In this document: positions 22,248-33,765 of the stretch, piece by piece | How positions within the stretch are numbered: the first letter of the stretch is position 1 | Layout of the letters: every line of letters starts with the position of its first letter | Source of the DNA: Alentia gelatinosa | Lineage: Eukaryota; Annelida; Polychaeta; Phyllodocida; Polynoidae | Assembly (NCBI GenBank): GCA_950022655.1 | Contig: OX465580.1 | Span: forward strand, 46,498,028-46,562,027 | Direction: 5' to 3' | DNA: 64,000 nucleotides | Notes under the pieces: generated by a model | The model's input: only the letters and a program-made list of their open reading frames with translations | The model's database searches: none | Told to the model about the DNA's origin: nothing | Made by a program: the position numbers and the translations under genes

Positions 22248-22830
22248 CAGAAAAATTTAAAAAGGGAAAAGTTGTCTTGGTAAGACAAAGAACCAAAACA
22301 GGTGATGGAGCTAGAAATAACCCCATCCAAACAAGGACCTTGACATGTTCAGTTTTAGTTTCAGTTTTACAAGATGAATACAGCAAGTAAACTGAGAATG
22401 TTACAATGGAACTGCAGAGGTTTTATGGCAAACTTGGAATCCCTCCAGTTATTAAGCAGGGAGTCCGACCCAGTTGCCATATGCCTCCAGGAAATTAAAA
22501 CACAAGAACAAAAGAAATTAAAGATCAAAGGGTATAATGTATACTCAAAAATCCCTGATAGTCAATTCCCTGCTGGTGGAGTGGCCCTATTTGTAAAGCC
22601 TCAGCATCCACAGCGTGTAATCTCGTTAAATACAGAGCTTCAAGCTGTTGCAGCCTGTGTCACAATTAACACTCCTGTGACAGTGTGCTCCCTGTACTTA
22701 CCACCATGTCAGAGAGTCACACAGAAAGACCTAACGGGCTTGATAGAACAACTTCCTGCCCCATACATTCTTATGGGTGATTTCAATGCCCATAGCACAG
22801 TATAGGGTGATAGTCGATTAGATGGAAAGG
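22248..22830 (+). mobile_element. LINE-C: fragment of the LINE-A family (start of ORF2)
   Basis: Covers the end of ORF1 and the first 144 codons of ORF2 (endonuclease: ILQWNC-like MLQWNCRGFMANLE, CLQEIKTQ, GDFNAHSTV), then stops at about 22,830 at a TAG in WGD. Both ends are truncated, so it is a chopped relic rather than a simple insertion. Confidence 0.85.
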
Positions 22831-23528
22831 GGAGTCACACCCACACCCACACTAAAAGATAGGCTTAATAAACGGGGTTTTTACATGCATTACACTTCCA
22901 GTATTTGCCTCCACTATCGCTTAATGTAAAACTCCAGTGCCAGTCTGATAAGTTCGAAAAAATTGAATTTAATTAAGTAATTTGCTATAAAAAGATGAAA
23001 GAGACAATGAACGGTGGAAAGTTACATTCGTACATGAACTGCGGAAAAATTGGCACACTTGTACACTATTCTACACTATATCAAAAACCATTCCATTTGA
23101 ACTACATATTCTGCGATAGACCTTCTACATTATATAAACTCTTATTCATGGTTAACAATTCACGACTATTATGAATAGTATGAGTTGTCTTACTTATACT
23201 GGTTAGACTCACCTCCGATACGATGCAGATGCAGACGATATTCTGCTGACGCTGATATGTCACTGCCGGATGTTGTGTAAGATAGTTCCGTTTTCCCTTT
23301 TATCATCCACCTAATACAAAGTGTCCATAGAAAACACATAGGGAGTTTGTATGGACATACCCGGCGCATACGAATATGTTGTATGGACATACCCGGCGCA
23401 TACGGATATGTTGTATGCTCCGGGTGGCGCATACGGAAAAATAGTGCGTATGGCAAAATAGTGCATATCTAAAACGAACTGATATTGACATGCCACTTGT
23501 CCAGAAAAGGTGGATAATAAATACAAAT
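22831..23528. other. No gene; short tandem motif near 23,345-23,420
   Basis: Two and a half copies of a 38-bp unit (GTATGGACATACCCGGCGCA) occur at 23,351-23,420. The overlapping minus-strand ORFs there are by-products. The rest is AT-rich unique sequence. Confidence 0.5.
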
Positions 23529-23645
23529 TTGACTGGTTTCAGATACGAGCGGAGTTGACTCTCCGCAATATCCTCGTATACCCTCGGATATTACTACGCG
23601 TCAACTCCTCGGAGCATATGGCCGCTTGTATCTGAAACCAGTCAA
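23529..23645. mobile_element. 117-bp foldback MITE
   Basis: The ends TTGACTGGTTTCAGATAC and its reverse complement pair. The arms continue imperfectly inward (GAGCGG / CCGCTT and AGTTGAC / GTCAACT). No coding capacity. Confidence 0.78.
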
Positions 23646-24051
23646 TATTTTGTTTTTCTCTCACCAGGGGGTATTGCAAAACCATACAGTAGATGGATAT
23701 ATTGGCTTAGATCTTCATTTTCCGGTTAGCTGTAATGTTATTATTCATTCCGGAGTACGCTTTAACTCGTTTGGTACCAAATATGAGATATTTACACCTG
23801 AGAATAATCTATAGAGGAAAGTATTTTGTTTGATCCACGCAGCATGTTGGAGGCCGAATGCCCATTGAAAAAGTGGTGCAGGTAAGACAAGTTATCACCT
23901 TTTGTAAATATTTAAAAACAAAGAACAACTAATAAGGCAGTGGCCTATGATAACTCTGAAACTTTCTGTACCGTAGTTTGATAGACTAAACAAATTTCAT
24001 ATGGTATTCTTCACTTTTGCACTGTCATTAGTGTATAATCCACGTTGGCAC
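23646..24051. other. No gene recognised
   Basis: Unique AT-rich sequence to the left of the LTR element. It ends in a CCACGTTGGCACGTTTT motif (24,040) that recurs in modified form at 38,058, 41,073 and 41,449. Confidence 0.35.
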
Positions 24052-24055
24052 GTTT

Positions 24056-24325
24056 TGTAACAAAGTACATACACAAGTACCAGGTTCATTGTAGATGTTT
24101 AATAGTTGTACTTCTTCGTTGTGTTACATTATAGTATGTTCTGTGAGAGGCAGCACAGGGCAGCTGTCGGTGCCCTGCCTGCTCCTTTCCCGTGGCCGGC
24201 TGGTATTCGACTCTCTTTACTGGCGAAGGGATGCGGCTCTCTTTATAGGAGGCACATTCCACAATCTCCAGTCGTAGCCACACTCTCCACCCATATTTTA
24301 CAGTCTAATGGCGCACTGTGTTACA
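24056..24325 (-). repeat. Left LTR (3' LTR of the minus-strand element)
   Basis: 270 bp, TGTAACA...TGTTACA. On the minus strand CCTATAAAGAGAG (about 24,240-24,250) is a plausible TATA box. Near-identical to the right LTR once LINE-A is removed. Confidence 0.85.
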
Positions 24326-26740
24326 GTGTCACGCCCCTTAAAAGATTTTGACTTATATATAACGACAAAATCTTTTAACAAATGCTACAAACTTTGACAA
24401 CACATTGAATATATATAGTACATGTGATGAATATAGATAAATACAGGTAAACATGCAAGAATATGAAATGCGCATTTTAGGAACACCATGCAAACTCTTA
24501 TTCACATAACATTGTCATGACTGCACCTTAGAGTAACACTGCACAAACCATCGTTTGTATTGTAGTGTCCCCAAAGTCACACAACTCATGAACAATTCAG
24601 TTCATAGTTGTAATATCCTCAAAGTCACACAACTCATGATCCATCCAGTTCATAGCTGTTATAGCCTCCGATAGCACATATGTCCATGTACTTCCTCAGA
24701 CTACTTATCTCTCTGAGATAGTTTCATAGTAGTCCAGGTTGAGGTTTCATTATAGACTGGAGTTGGCTATCGCTAACTCATAGTCCCAAGGTTGAAGTAC
24801 TTCGAGTCCAACCTCCACAAAATTTTCACTCGGTGAGTGAGTAGGGCTTTTGAGTTCACTTCCAACAGTAGTATGAGCACCAAACACCCTCTGAGCATCA
24901 GTTTTTATTTGAGCACCAAAACCAATGTCACCATTATTAAAGTCACCATCTCCACTGACGTAAAAGGCTGGCTATTTTGTTGTTTCTTTGCATGGTAGAT
25001 TTGTGGTTATTGCAAGAGACGTTGACGATGGTCTGAAATACAACTTGATGTCCTGACCTATAAAACTTAAAATGTAAAACACTGTTTCTAATGGAAAACC
25101 AAATACAGTATTCTTTTTCCAGAACAACACAATTATTAACATGAGTACAAATGATACTTGCAGCCTTTAACATATCAATGATGCCAAAACAGTCGATAGG
25201 TCTTCAACCTTGCCTTGTTTTTCTGACCTTACAGATTTCATTTTGTTCATTCCCTATAATTGGTTTACTTTAGCTTTGCCCATTATTCGTTATGAGCTAT
25301 CTATCTCTAAGCTCTCTGCCCTGCTCTGTTTTTCTTCTGTTTTATTGCTCATCTACCCTGTTTTCTGTCCCATCGACTTGCCCTAAATCTATAGTAGGTT
25401 CTGTTCTGCCTACTCCACTGCTTCACTTGACCAGTAGCCAGTTAAAGCTCTGATTATTCTAGAGGAGGTTGATACTGATCTCTCAGACGCTCTTGCAGCC
25501 TAGCAAGAGAATTCGTCTTCACATTTAAAGGACTCGTCTGAGGAGAGCATGTCTCCCATACTGTCACAACTAGGAGGTGGTCCTGCTAGTTCCATTAAAC
25601 GAACCAAATGTTCGTTCTCATTGAATGGGTAGCTCCCATTCAACATCTTAATTCTATTTCATCTTTGTTTTTGTTTTGTGAAGGTGTGTCATGTGCACCT
25701 TTTGCTGTGCACCTGTCATGACATTCCATATGACATGATCGACAGGTGTGACTTGCTCCACCACTTGATAACTAATTTGTTTATTCTGTGATTATTGAAC
25801 AAACACTTTGAATCTTCTTCTCTGAAGTCAACTTCATTAATTCTTTATCATGATTCTCTCGATTCTTTACCAACTCAGGTCTTGTTCCAAGTCCATAGCT
25901 GTATATTCCACTTACACAAAGCAGCCTTTAAAGTCATGTGCTATGACTTCTTTTAACAAATCATTGATTCTATAATAATCTTGTATTTTTCTATCTTTCC
26001 CTTCTAGATGTTCATTAGTTCTTTATTACACACTTGGCCTGCCATAGGGTAATTTAATCTCTGAAAAGTGTTCCTGTATTTATTATAGCAACTTTCTATT
26101 TTAATTGGACTATTTTATTAACAAAATCAAAATGTCTTGATTTGTAAAGTCTGAAAGTACAGCCAAAAGTTTTGTTCTAAGTATAAAGTTCCTCACTGTA
26201 AGTGTATCCAATAGTTTTTAACATTAAGAGCTATTAATTTGCTATGGTGTCATCAGACACTTATCGGACACTCATCTGGATGTGGAGCTTGTTCACTGAC
26301 ACAAACAGAGCCATTACTTAGACACCAGTATGCCCTCTATCAGTAAGACCAATTTGTATAGACATGTAGGGGACTTGTTCACATGTTCTCACTAAAAGGT
26401 ATCATGATTCTCAATCTCAAATCACTTTCCCCTATGTGCCATCAGTACTAAGAACCAAATGGTGTACTGATAAGTATTTCCGGTATACTAGCTTTCTCTG
26501 TTACAGGCTGACAATTAAACCTCACCAGCTGGCAATGAATTTACAGGATTCTCTCTACGTTTCAGCTTTAGGCCAGCTTAACCCTTTCAGCCAATACTTT
26601 ATATTATACTGTAGTCTTTCTGGGATGTAAATACCATTTCAAACAAAATAACACAAAACATGTACATTTGGCTATATAACCTGGATAGATGTATGTTCAT
26701 AATAGCATTGATACTTTATACTTCAATACTATAGCTTTAA
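24326..26740. other. LTR-element interior, part 1; non-coding
   Basis: No ORF above about 80 codons and no gag/pol motif on either strand. A small hairpin occurs at about 25,622 (TTGAATGGG / CCCATTCAA). Confidence 0.55.
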
Positions 26741-27183
26741 AGGCTCTGTTCCATATAGCCGATTTTACTCACGATCTTGTACTGGAGTGGGGCTGGGTTG
26801 GGACTTGACTGGTACTGGAGCCTAACTGGTGTGTGTCCGCTGACTCCCGGCTGAAGGTGGTCTGGGCCTAGTCTGTACATAGACTGGTAGTATGTTCCAT
26901 ATAGCCGACATGGTCCAGTCACCATCCGCTCCTAAGTGGTAAGGCATCGGGTGAATAGACTGGTGTGCTCATCCACTAGTAGTAACACGCTTCCACTGCA
27001 TAACAACCAACCCCCTCCCAACTCCCTCCAGCTCATGCTCACAACCTTCCATCCGATGTAGGTCATCCACTCCTCTTTGTTGCCTTGATGTTTCCCGCGC
27101 ATCGGGACATTTCCCCGCGCATCTCCCGTCCCAGGACAAGTAGACTTGCAGTCAGTCAGAAAGGGTCAGAGAGGGTTACTCAT

Positions 27184-27272
27184 TGTGTCACTAAGTATGT
27201 GTCATTTAGTGTGTGTCACTTAGTGTGTGTCACCTAGTATATGTCACTTAGTGTGTGTCACTTGGTGTGTGC
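27184..27272. repeat. 14-bp tandem repeat (GTGTGTCACTTAGT)
   Basis: About six imperfect copies directly before the 16-bp minisatellite. Confidence 0.75.
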
Positions 27273-27289
27273 CACCATACTGCCTCTCC

Positions 27290-28205
27290 ACCATACTGCC
27301 CATCTACTACACTGCCCCTCCACAATACTGCCCCTCTATCATACTGCCCCTCCACCATACTGCCCCTCTCCCATACTGCCCCTCTCCCATACTGCCCCTC
27401 TACTATACTGTCCCTCCGCCATACTGCCCCTCTACTATATTGCCCCTCCACCATACTGCTCCTCCACCATGCTGCCCCTCCACCATACTGCCCCTCCACC
27501 AAGCTGCCCCTCTACCATATTTTCTCTCAACCATACTGCCCCTCTACCATACCTTCCTTTAACCATACTGCCCCTCCAACATGCTGCCCCTCCACTATAC
27601 TGCCCCTTTCCCACACTGCCCCTCCACCATACTGCCCCTCTACTACACTGCCCCTCCCACACTGCACCTCCACCATACTGCCCCTCTACTACACTGCCCC
27701 TCCACCATACTGGCCCTCTCCCATACTGCCCCTCTTCTACACTGCCCCTCTACTACACTGCCCCTCCACCATACTGCCCCTCCACCATACTGTCCCTCCA
27801 CCATACTGCCCCTCTCCAATACTGCCCCTCTACTACCCTGCCCCTCCACCATACTGTGCCTCAACCATACTGCCTCTTTCCCACACTGTCCCTCCACCAT
27901 ACTGCCCCTCGACTATACTGTCCCTCCACCATACTGCCTCTCCACCATACTGCCCTTCTACTACACTGCCCCTCCACAATACTGCCCCTCTATCATACTG
28001 CCCCTCCACCATGCTGCCCCTCTCCCATACTGCCCCTCCACAATACTGCCCCTCTATCATACTGCCCCTCCACCATGCTGCCCCTCTCCCATACTGCCCC
28101 TCTACTATACTGCCCCTCCACCATACTGCCCCTCCACCATACTGTCCCTCTGCCATACTGCCCCTCTACTATATTGCCCCTCCACCATACTGCCCCTCCA
28201 CCAAG
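27290..28205. repeat. 16-bp minisatellite, forward arm
   Basis: About 57 copies of CCCCTCCACCATACTG with variants (CTACTATACTG, CTCCCATACTG). Because 16 is not a multiple of three and no frame holds a stop, all three plus frames are open for up to 340 codons; these are not genes. Confidence 0.93.
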
Positions 28206-28960
28206 CTATGGGAGAGGGGCAGTATGGTGGAGGGGCAGTATAGTGGAGAGGCAGTGTAGTACTTAGAGGGGCAATATGGGAAAGGGGCAGTATTGTGTAG
28301 TACTTAGAGGGGCAATATGGGAAAGGGGCAGTATTTATATAGAACGTCCTGACCATGCTGTACAAGTCACAGAACGAGATGACAATTTACGGTTTTTACG
28401 GAACGAGGCGTTTACGCCGAGTTCCGTACAAACCGTAAATTGTCGTCGAATTTGGGGAAAGGGGCAGTATTGTGTAGGGGCAGTATGGGAGAGGGGCAGT
28501 ATGGTGGAGGGGCAGTATAGTGGAGGAGCAGCCTAGTAGAGGGGCAGTATGGGAAAGGGGCAGTATGGTGGAGGGACAGTATGATAGAGGGGCAGTATGG
28601 TGGAGGGACAGTATGGTGGAGGGGCAGTATGATAGAGGGGCAGTATGGTGGAGGGGCAGTATGATGGAGGGGCAGCATGGTGGAGGGTCAGCATGGTGGA
28701 GGGGCAGTATGGTGGAGGGGCAGCATGGTGTCCAGAGGGGCAGTATGGTGAAGGGGCAGCATGACCTCCAGAGGGGCAGTATAGTGGAGGGGCAATAAAG
28801 TAGAGAGGCAGTATGATAGAGGGGCAGTATTGTGGAGGTGCAGTGTAGAAGGGCAGTATGGTGGAGAGGCAGTATGGTGGAGGGATAGTATAGTTGAGGG
28901 GCAGTATGGTGGAGGGGCAGTGTGGGAAAGAGGCAGTATGGATGAGGGACCGCACAGACC
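28206..28960. repeat. 16-bp minisatellite, inverted arm
   Basis: The same unit in reverse complement (CAGTATGGTGGAGGGG), about three dozen copies, starting at once after the forward arm at 28,205. It is interrupted by about 130 bp of unrelated sequence holding a perfect hairpin. Together with the forward arm it forms a palindrome of about 1.6 kb. Confidence 0.92.
28380..28444. repeat. 65-bp near-perfect hairpin inside the minisatellite
   Basis: The outer arm GACAATTTACGGTTT pairs with AAACCGTAAATTGTC; the inner arm ACGGAAC/GTTCCGT and GGCG/CGCC around TTTA. It looks like a tiny MITE or foldback element. Confidence 0.8.
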
Positions 28961-29235
28961 CTTTCCTAGTGACACAGACAAAACACAATAGATGAAGGGA
29001 CTTTTGCAAGACTACTTATCTAGGGTTGTTTTCCCGCGCTCAACGCGGGGTCAGGGGTCACGTATCGAGCCCCTCACCACCCTACATATGGTGTCGAGTA
29101 ACCGGTCTATATATAACCCAGAGTACAGATACACCAAACAGGATGAACTGTCTTGTTTATTGATTAAAAGAAATTTTTAAAAAGAGATTGACACAACTTA
29201 GAGGGTACTGGTAAATCAGTGCTGGCGTTTATGTA

Positions 29236-30232
29236 CTGGTGAGTGAGTACTGGTGAGTGAGGACTGGTGAGTGAGGACTGGTGAGTGGGGCCTGGTGAGT
29301 GAGGACTGGTGAGTGAGGACTGGTGAGTGAGGACTGGTGAGTGAGGACTGGTGAGTGAGTACTGGTGATCGGGGCCTGGTGAGTGAGGACTGGTGAGTGA
29401 GGACTGGTGAGTGGGGCCTGGTGAGTGAGGACTGGTGAGTGAGGACTGGTGAGTGAGGACTGGTGAGTGAGTACTGGTGAGTGGGGCCTGGTGAGTGAGG
29501 ACTGGTGAGTGAGGACTGGTGATCAGGGCCTGGTGAGTGAGGACTGGTGAGTGAGGACTGGTGAGTGAGGACTGGTGAGTGAGGACTGGTGAGTGAGTAC
29601 TGGTGAGTGAGTACTGGTGAGTGGGGCCTGGTGAGTGAGGACTGGTGAGTGAGTACTGGTGATCGGGGCCTGGTGAGTGAGGACTGGTGAGTGAGGACTG
29701 GTGAGTGAGGACTGGTGAGTGAGGACTGGTGAGTGGGGCCTGGTGAGTGAGGACTGGTGAGTGAGGACTGGTGAGTGAGGACTGGTGAGTGAGTACTGGT
29801 GAGTGAGTACTGGTGAGTGGGGCCCGGTGAGTGAGGACTGGTGAGTGAGGACTGGTGAGTGAGGACTGGTGAGTGAGGACTGGTGATCGGGGCCTGGTGA
29901 GTGAGGACTGGTGAGTGAGGACTGGTGAGTGAGGACTGGTGAGTGGGGCCTGGTGAGTGAGGACTGGTGAGTGAGGACTGGTGAGTGAGTACTGGTGAGT
30001 GGGGCCTGGTGAGTGAGTACTGGTGAGTGGAGCCTGGTGAGTGAGAACTGGTGAGTGAGGACTGGTGAGTGAGGACTGGTGAGTGAGTACTGGTGAGTGA
30101 GTACTGGTGAGTGAGTACTGGTGAGTGGGGCCTGGTGAGTGAGTACTGGTGAGTGGAGCCTGGTGAGTGAGAACTGGTGAGTGGGGCCTGGTGAGTGAGT
30201 ACTGGTGAGTGAAGACTGGTGAGTGAGGACTG
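29236..30232. repeat. 14-bp minisatellite (ACTGGTGAGTGAGG)
   Basis: About 70 copies with regular variants (GAGTGAGT, GAGTGGGGCCTGGT, GATCGGGGCCTGGT). The variant order suggests duplication of multi-unit blocks. Long minus-strand ORFs (up to 408 codons) arise from the repeat and are not credible genes. Confidence 0.93.
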
Positions 30233-30683
30233 CAGCTGGTTGGCCAGGAAATATCTGTTTTTCCAGACTTACACTGGAGTACATCTGGACTGGGATATAC
30301 ATGTGTTGGTGTTGAGCTTGATAGGGTGTTGCGCCATAAGTCGGAGCAATGGATGAGAGGGCCAGATGGCGCGAAAGATATGCCACGCAACGCCCCTCAG
30401 TGACACCGGCGATTAAGTCACAACACACTGCACACAGAAGCCAGTACCGCTGCAGTCAAAGGGGACGGGGCTGGTCACCATCTGGACCCCCCACCCAGAT
30501 GGGCCGACGCACTACAGAGACACTACAGTCCCAGGCCCGATATGCTACAGTGCTGGTGGGACCTCCTCCATTCTAACAACGTGCATCAGATGTGGGTCAG
30601 ACACACACCAGTCGGCTAAAAATAAAATTAGGATGTTGTGGGTTAGTTGTGGGTCAATTCGGCTATATGGAACTAGGCCTTAA

Positions 30684-31980
30684 GTCATACACTTTTCAAC
30701 TCAATACCAACACAATAGGGTTTGATTTAGTTCCAGCAGCCGACTTTTAACTCTTCTGTGACTGTGTTTCAGTATCCGCAACACACATTTTAATTCACTA
30801 TACTTAGACCACTTATTTCAGATTATTTCAAATAATACTTGATTATTATGTCTGTACTTGATACTTACTTTTATTTCTTATAGATAGGATATGTTTCAAG
30901 ACCTTTTAGATATACATTTCTTAACTTTAAGTACCACAGGGTTAAATACAGTTCCAGCTAACGAATTTCATGACATTCTGAGCTTCACTGGTAGTGAAGT
31001 TCAATATGTTCAATTCCACAGCCTTAGTTACTCATTACAAAAGATTTATTCACTTTGCTTTGTATACCTCCAAATCTCCCTCAAAGTTCCTTATTTCTCT
31101 ATAGAGCCTTAGGTAATGTTAACTTAGCAATTGCTCAGGCTGTGTTCTGCTCATAAAACAACAGGCTGATAGCAGCATCTCCTGCTCCCACCGGGTATAT
31201 AAGAATACAGTGAAACTTCCATAGGAATCTTCAAACCTTCATATCTTCCTTAATAACAGGCGGATTAACACGATTCAAAAACCAAATTACTCAGAAAACA
31301 TAGTTCTACAAGATGCACACAGCATATATAATCGAAATCGAAATATGGTTAAGTACCATCCAATTCTGGCACAGTTTCTTCAGTTCTTCTCATGTGGATT
31401 TATTCTATTCATTATTATACTGCCTTAACCCTTATACTTATAGGCTGTCTTTAGTTTCTCTCACACATATTTCCTCTATTCAAGACCACTTTACACAGCT
31501 TACACATTGCTCCAAACAGCCTACACACAACTGCATTACCATTTTCTCACTTTTCATATCATTTTCGTGCCAATACTCCACTTAGAAGTCCTTGTGGCCA
31601 CAACATGTTATTATTGAGTCTCTCCACATTGGTTTTCAGTCTCAATTATTACACACAGTAATATTACTTTTTCCACTTGTTCCATAAATGTTCAAAATGG
31701 TTTTTCAGTGCTCAAAACCTTTTGGTGTTATAGTGCTCAGGTGTTTTAAAAGGTGCTCAGTAAAGCCCACTACTCACAGTACTTGGTGTAACATCTTGAT
31801 GGTCATCTAGTGGTCAGCTGGAGATCATCTGATGGTCATCTGGAGTTCATCTTATGGAGATTGTCATCCACACAGAGGTGTAGGGGATCCTCAGCTTTCA
31901 GCTTCCAGCTTGTTGTAGAGTCAGTCCTTTTCACCAGAGTCAATTAGCAGATTTATGGAGAAATCTGTCATTAATCCTGG
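30684..31980. other. LTR-element interior, part 2; non-coding
   Basis: AT-rich, no supported ORF. It ends at the primer binding site. Confidence 0.5.
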
Positions 31981-31991
31981 TCACGGCACCA
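31981..31991 (-). promoter_or_regulatory. Primer binding site, tRNA-His-like
   Basis: On the minus strand TGGTGCCGTGA follows the LTR end after 7 bases. Its complement TCACGGCACCA equals the 3' end of animal tRNA-His as I remember it (acceptor stem plus CCA). It would prime minus-strand DNA synthesis. Confidence 0.65.
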
Positions 31992-32341
31992 TAATGTATG
32001 TAACAAAGTACAACTGGGAACTTGGGTACAGAAACCTAAGCGGGGCACCATCCCCGACCCAGCGCGTCCACAGGTTGCGGATAGTGGAACGGCCTCCTAT
32101 CAGAGGTTAACTGCGAATATTCTACAAATAAGCAGTCGCGGACATATCTGGAACCACCGGTGGTGACCCGGAGGGACAATAATAGGTCACTGGCCAACCC
32201 CCTCCTGGCCTGGAGCAAAATGCTCCTAAATTGAGGGGAAGTCAAAAACAATGACAGGAAAAAATACAAAAATCATACCGGATCGGTCGTCGCCCGGGTC
32301 AACAAGGACCGACAAATCCCCAGCGAGGAACCAGGCTGGTG

Positions 32342-33761
32342 ATGACGTTCAGCTACTGGAACAAAAAAGAAAAAGAAAGAGAGGGAGACTCTGACATATA
32401 ACAGCCAGAACTGGCCTAGGTTTCTGGTCATAGAGTCCCCTGACAGCAATAGTCTGGCAAAGGTATCCCCTTTTGCCATCAACAGAGGTCTCATAGCTGA
32501 GGTCGGCAGACCAAAGCATGTCAAGAAAATGAGATCTGGAGGCCTCTTTGTTGAGGTCGACAACCGCAAGCAGTCTTTGGGTCTCCTGAAGATGAAAGAG
32601 CTTGCAAAGACAAGGGTCAGAGTTTCGGCACACCGGACACTCAATACTTCCAAGGGAGTAATCCGCTGGTGGGACTTGCTAGGCACACCAGTGGAAGAGA
32701 TTCAGGAGGAATTGAAGCATGAAGGTGTGACTGAGGTCTACCAAATGAAGATCAAGAAAAACGGCCAAATCATTGAAACAGGTACCTTCGTACTCACCTT
32801 TGATAGGCCATCCCCTCCAGAGACACTAAAGTGTGGCTACGAAATACTGAGGGTCGAGGAGTACATCCCCTCCCCAATGAGGTGTTACAACTGCCACAAA
32901 TTTGGGCACACTGGCAAGAGGTGTAACCGAAAGTCAATGTGTGGGGTTTGTGGGAAAGTTGCCCATGGCACACCTTGCAGGGAAAAGCCCTCATGCAGCA
33001 ATTGCAAGGGGGAACACCCTGCATTTTCCCGCAAGTGTCCAATGTACCAACAGGAGAGGACGATACAATCTATCAAAGTGAAGAGGAAAGTTTCATATGC
33101 AGAGGCAAGGAAAGCTGTCCAGGCTGCCCAACCTGCTATGAATCAAAAAACATATGCTGCTGTTGTACAAAGCAGCAAAGAAAAATCTGTAAGACCAAAC
33201 TCGGCTGCTGGACTCCAGCCTTCAAAAACAGTCCCTGCCACCGGTGGCAGTAAACACCAGAATCACCAAAGTCGCTCCCAGAAGAAAAGGAACGGAAAAA
33301 AGGTGATAGATGTCACTGGTCCTGACAACAACAGAGCCAAAAAGCAGCTGGAAGCCCCTGCCCCTGAAAACAACAATCAGGAGGATGTGGTTGCTTCAAG
33401 CTCTGGCTCTGTCTTGACAAAGAAAGGACCAGCAGACTCAGAAGAGGCCTCAACATCTGGCTGTGGCAAACAGAAAGATAGGATGGCTGGGTCCGATGAT
33501 GTAAGCCATGAGGAAGCCGTTTCCAAACCTAGCATGGCTGAACCGGCTGCACCCACCTCGGGAAAATGTACATCCTCCCCAGGGATGTCGTGGTCCCAGG
33601 CTGTAAAAAGCCCTCAGAAGAGTCCATCTAAATCTATACCAGAGGAAACAAAACGGGGTAAAGTTATATTAGTAAGAGAGAGAAGTAAAACTTTTGATGG
33701 GACTAGAAATAGCCCCATCCAAACAAGGACATTCACATGTTCCAACAAATTCTCAGCTTAA
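32342..33761 (+). CDS. LINE-A ORF1, RNA-binding protein with three zinc knuckles
   Basis: Nucleic-acid chaperone that coats LINE RNA. The 410-codon ATG frame starts at 32,529, but the conserved N-terminal region (QNWPRFLVIESPD, then LAKVSPFAINRGLI) is upstream in the same frame. The best start is ATG 32,342, separated by a one-base shift in the purine run at about 32,360-32,380. An RRM-like part (RSGGLFVEVDN to FVLTFDR) is followed by CCHC knuckles CYNCHKFGHTGKRC (32,883-32,924), CGVCGKVAHGTPC and CSNCKGEHPAFSRKC, then a Lys/Ser/Pro-rich tail. It ends TAA at 33,759, four bases before ORF2. Confidence 0.82.
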
Positions 33762-33765
33762 CAAG

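Larger units (their letters stand above)
26741..30679. mobile_element. 3.9-kb TTAA-flanked TIR element loaded with minisatellites
   Basis: TTAA flanks both sides (26,737-26,740 and 30,680-30,683). The ends are AGGCTCTGTTCCATATAGCC and, reversed, GGCCTAGTTCCATATAGCCG; 15 bases (GTTCCATATAGCCGA) are identical, and a second similar block (ACTGGTGTGTGTC) lies further in on both sides. There is an extra internal copy of the end motif at about 26,891. TTAA duplication with a non-CCC end is compatible with Kolobok or an atypical piggyBac. No transposase is encoded, so it is non-autonomous. Confidence 0.72.

Noticed and set aside
26577..26600. Another piggyBac left end (TTAACCCTTTCAGCC)
   Set aside because: A matching right end with TTAA was not found; it may be chance.
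27241..28266. Overlapping ORFs of 341, 334 and 220 codons rich in Pro, Cys and Ser
   Set aside because: They are the 16-bp minisatellite read in three frames; the unit has no stop in any frame and the reverse arm behaves the same.
29164..30428. Minus-strand ORFs of 408 and 301 codons (SPVLTHQ repeats)
   Set aside because: Product of the 14-bp minisatellite; two frames are open at once with nearly the same peptide, which is not expected for a gene.
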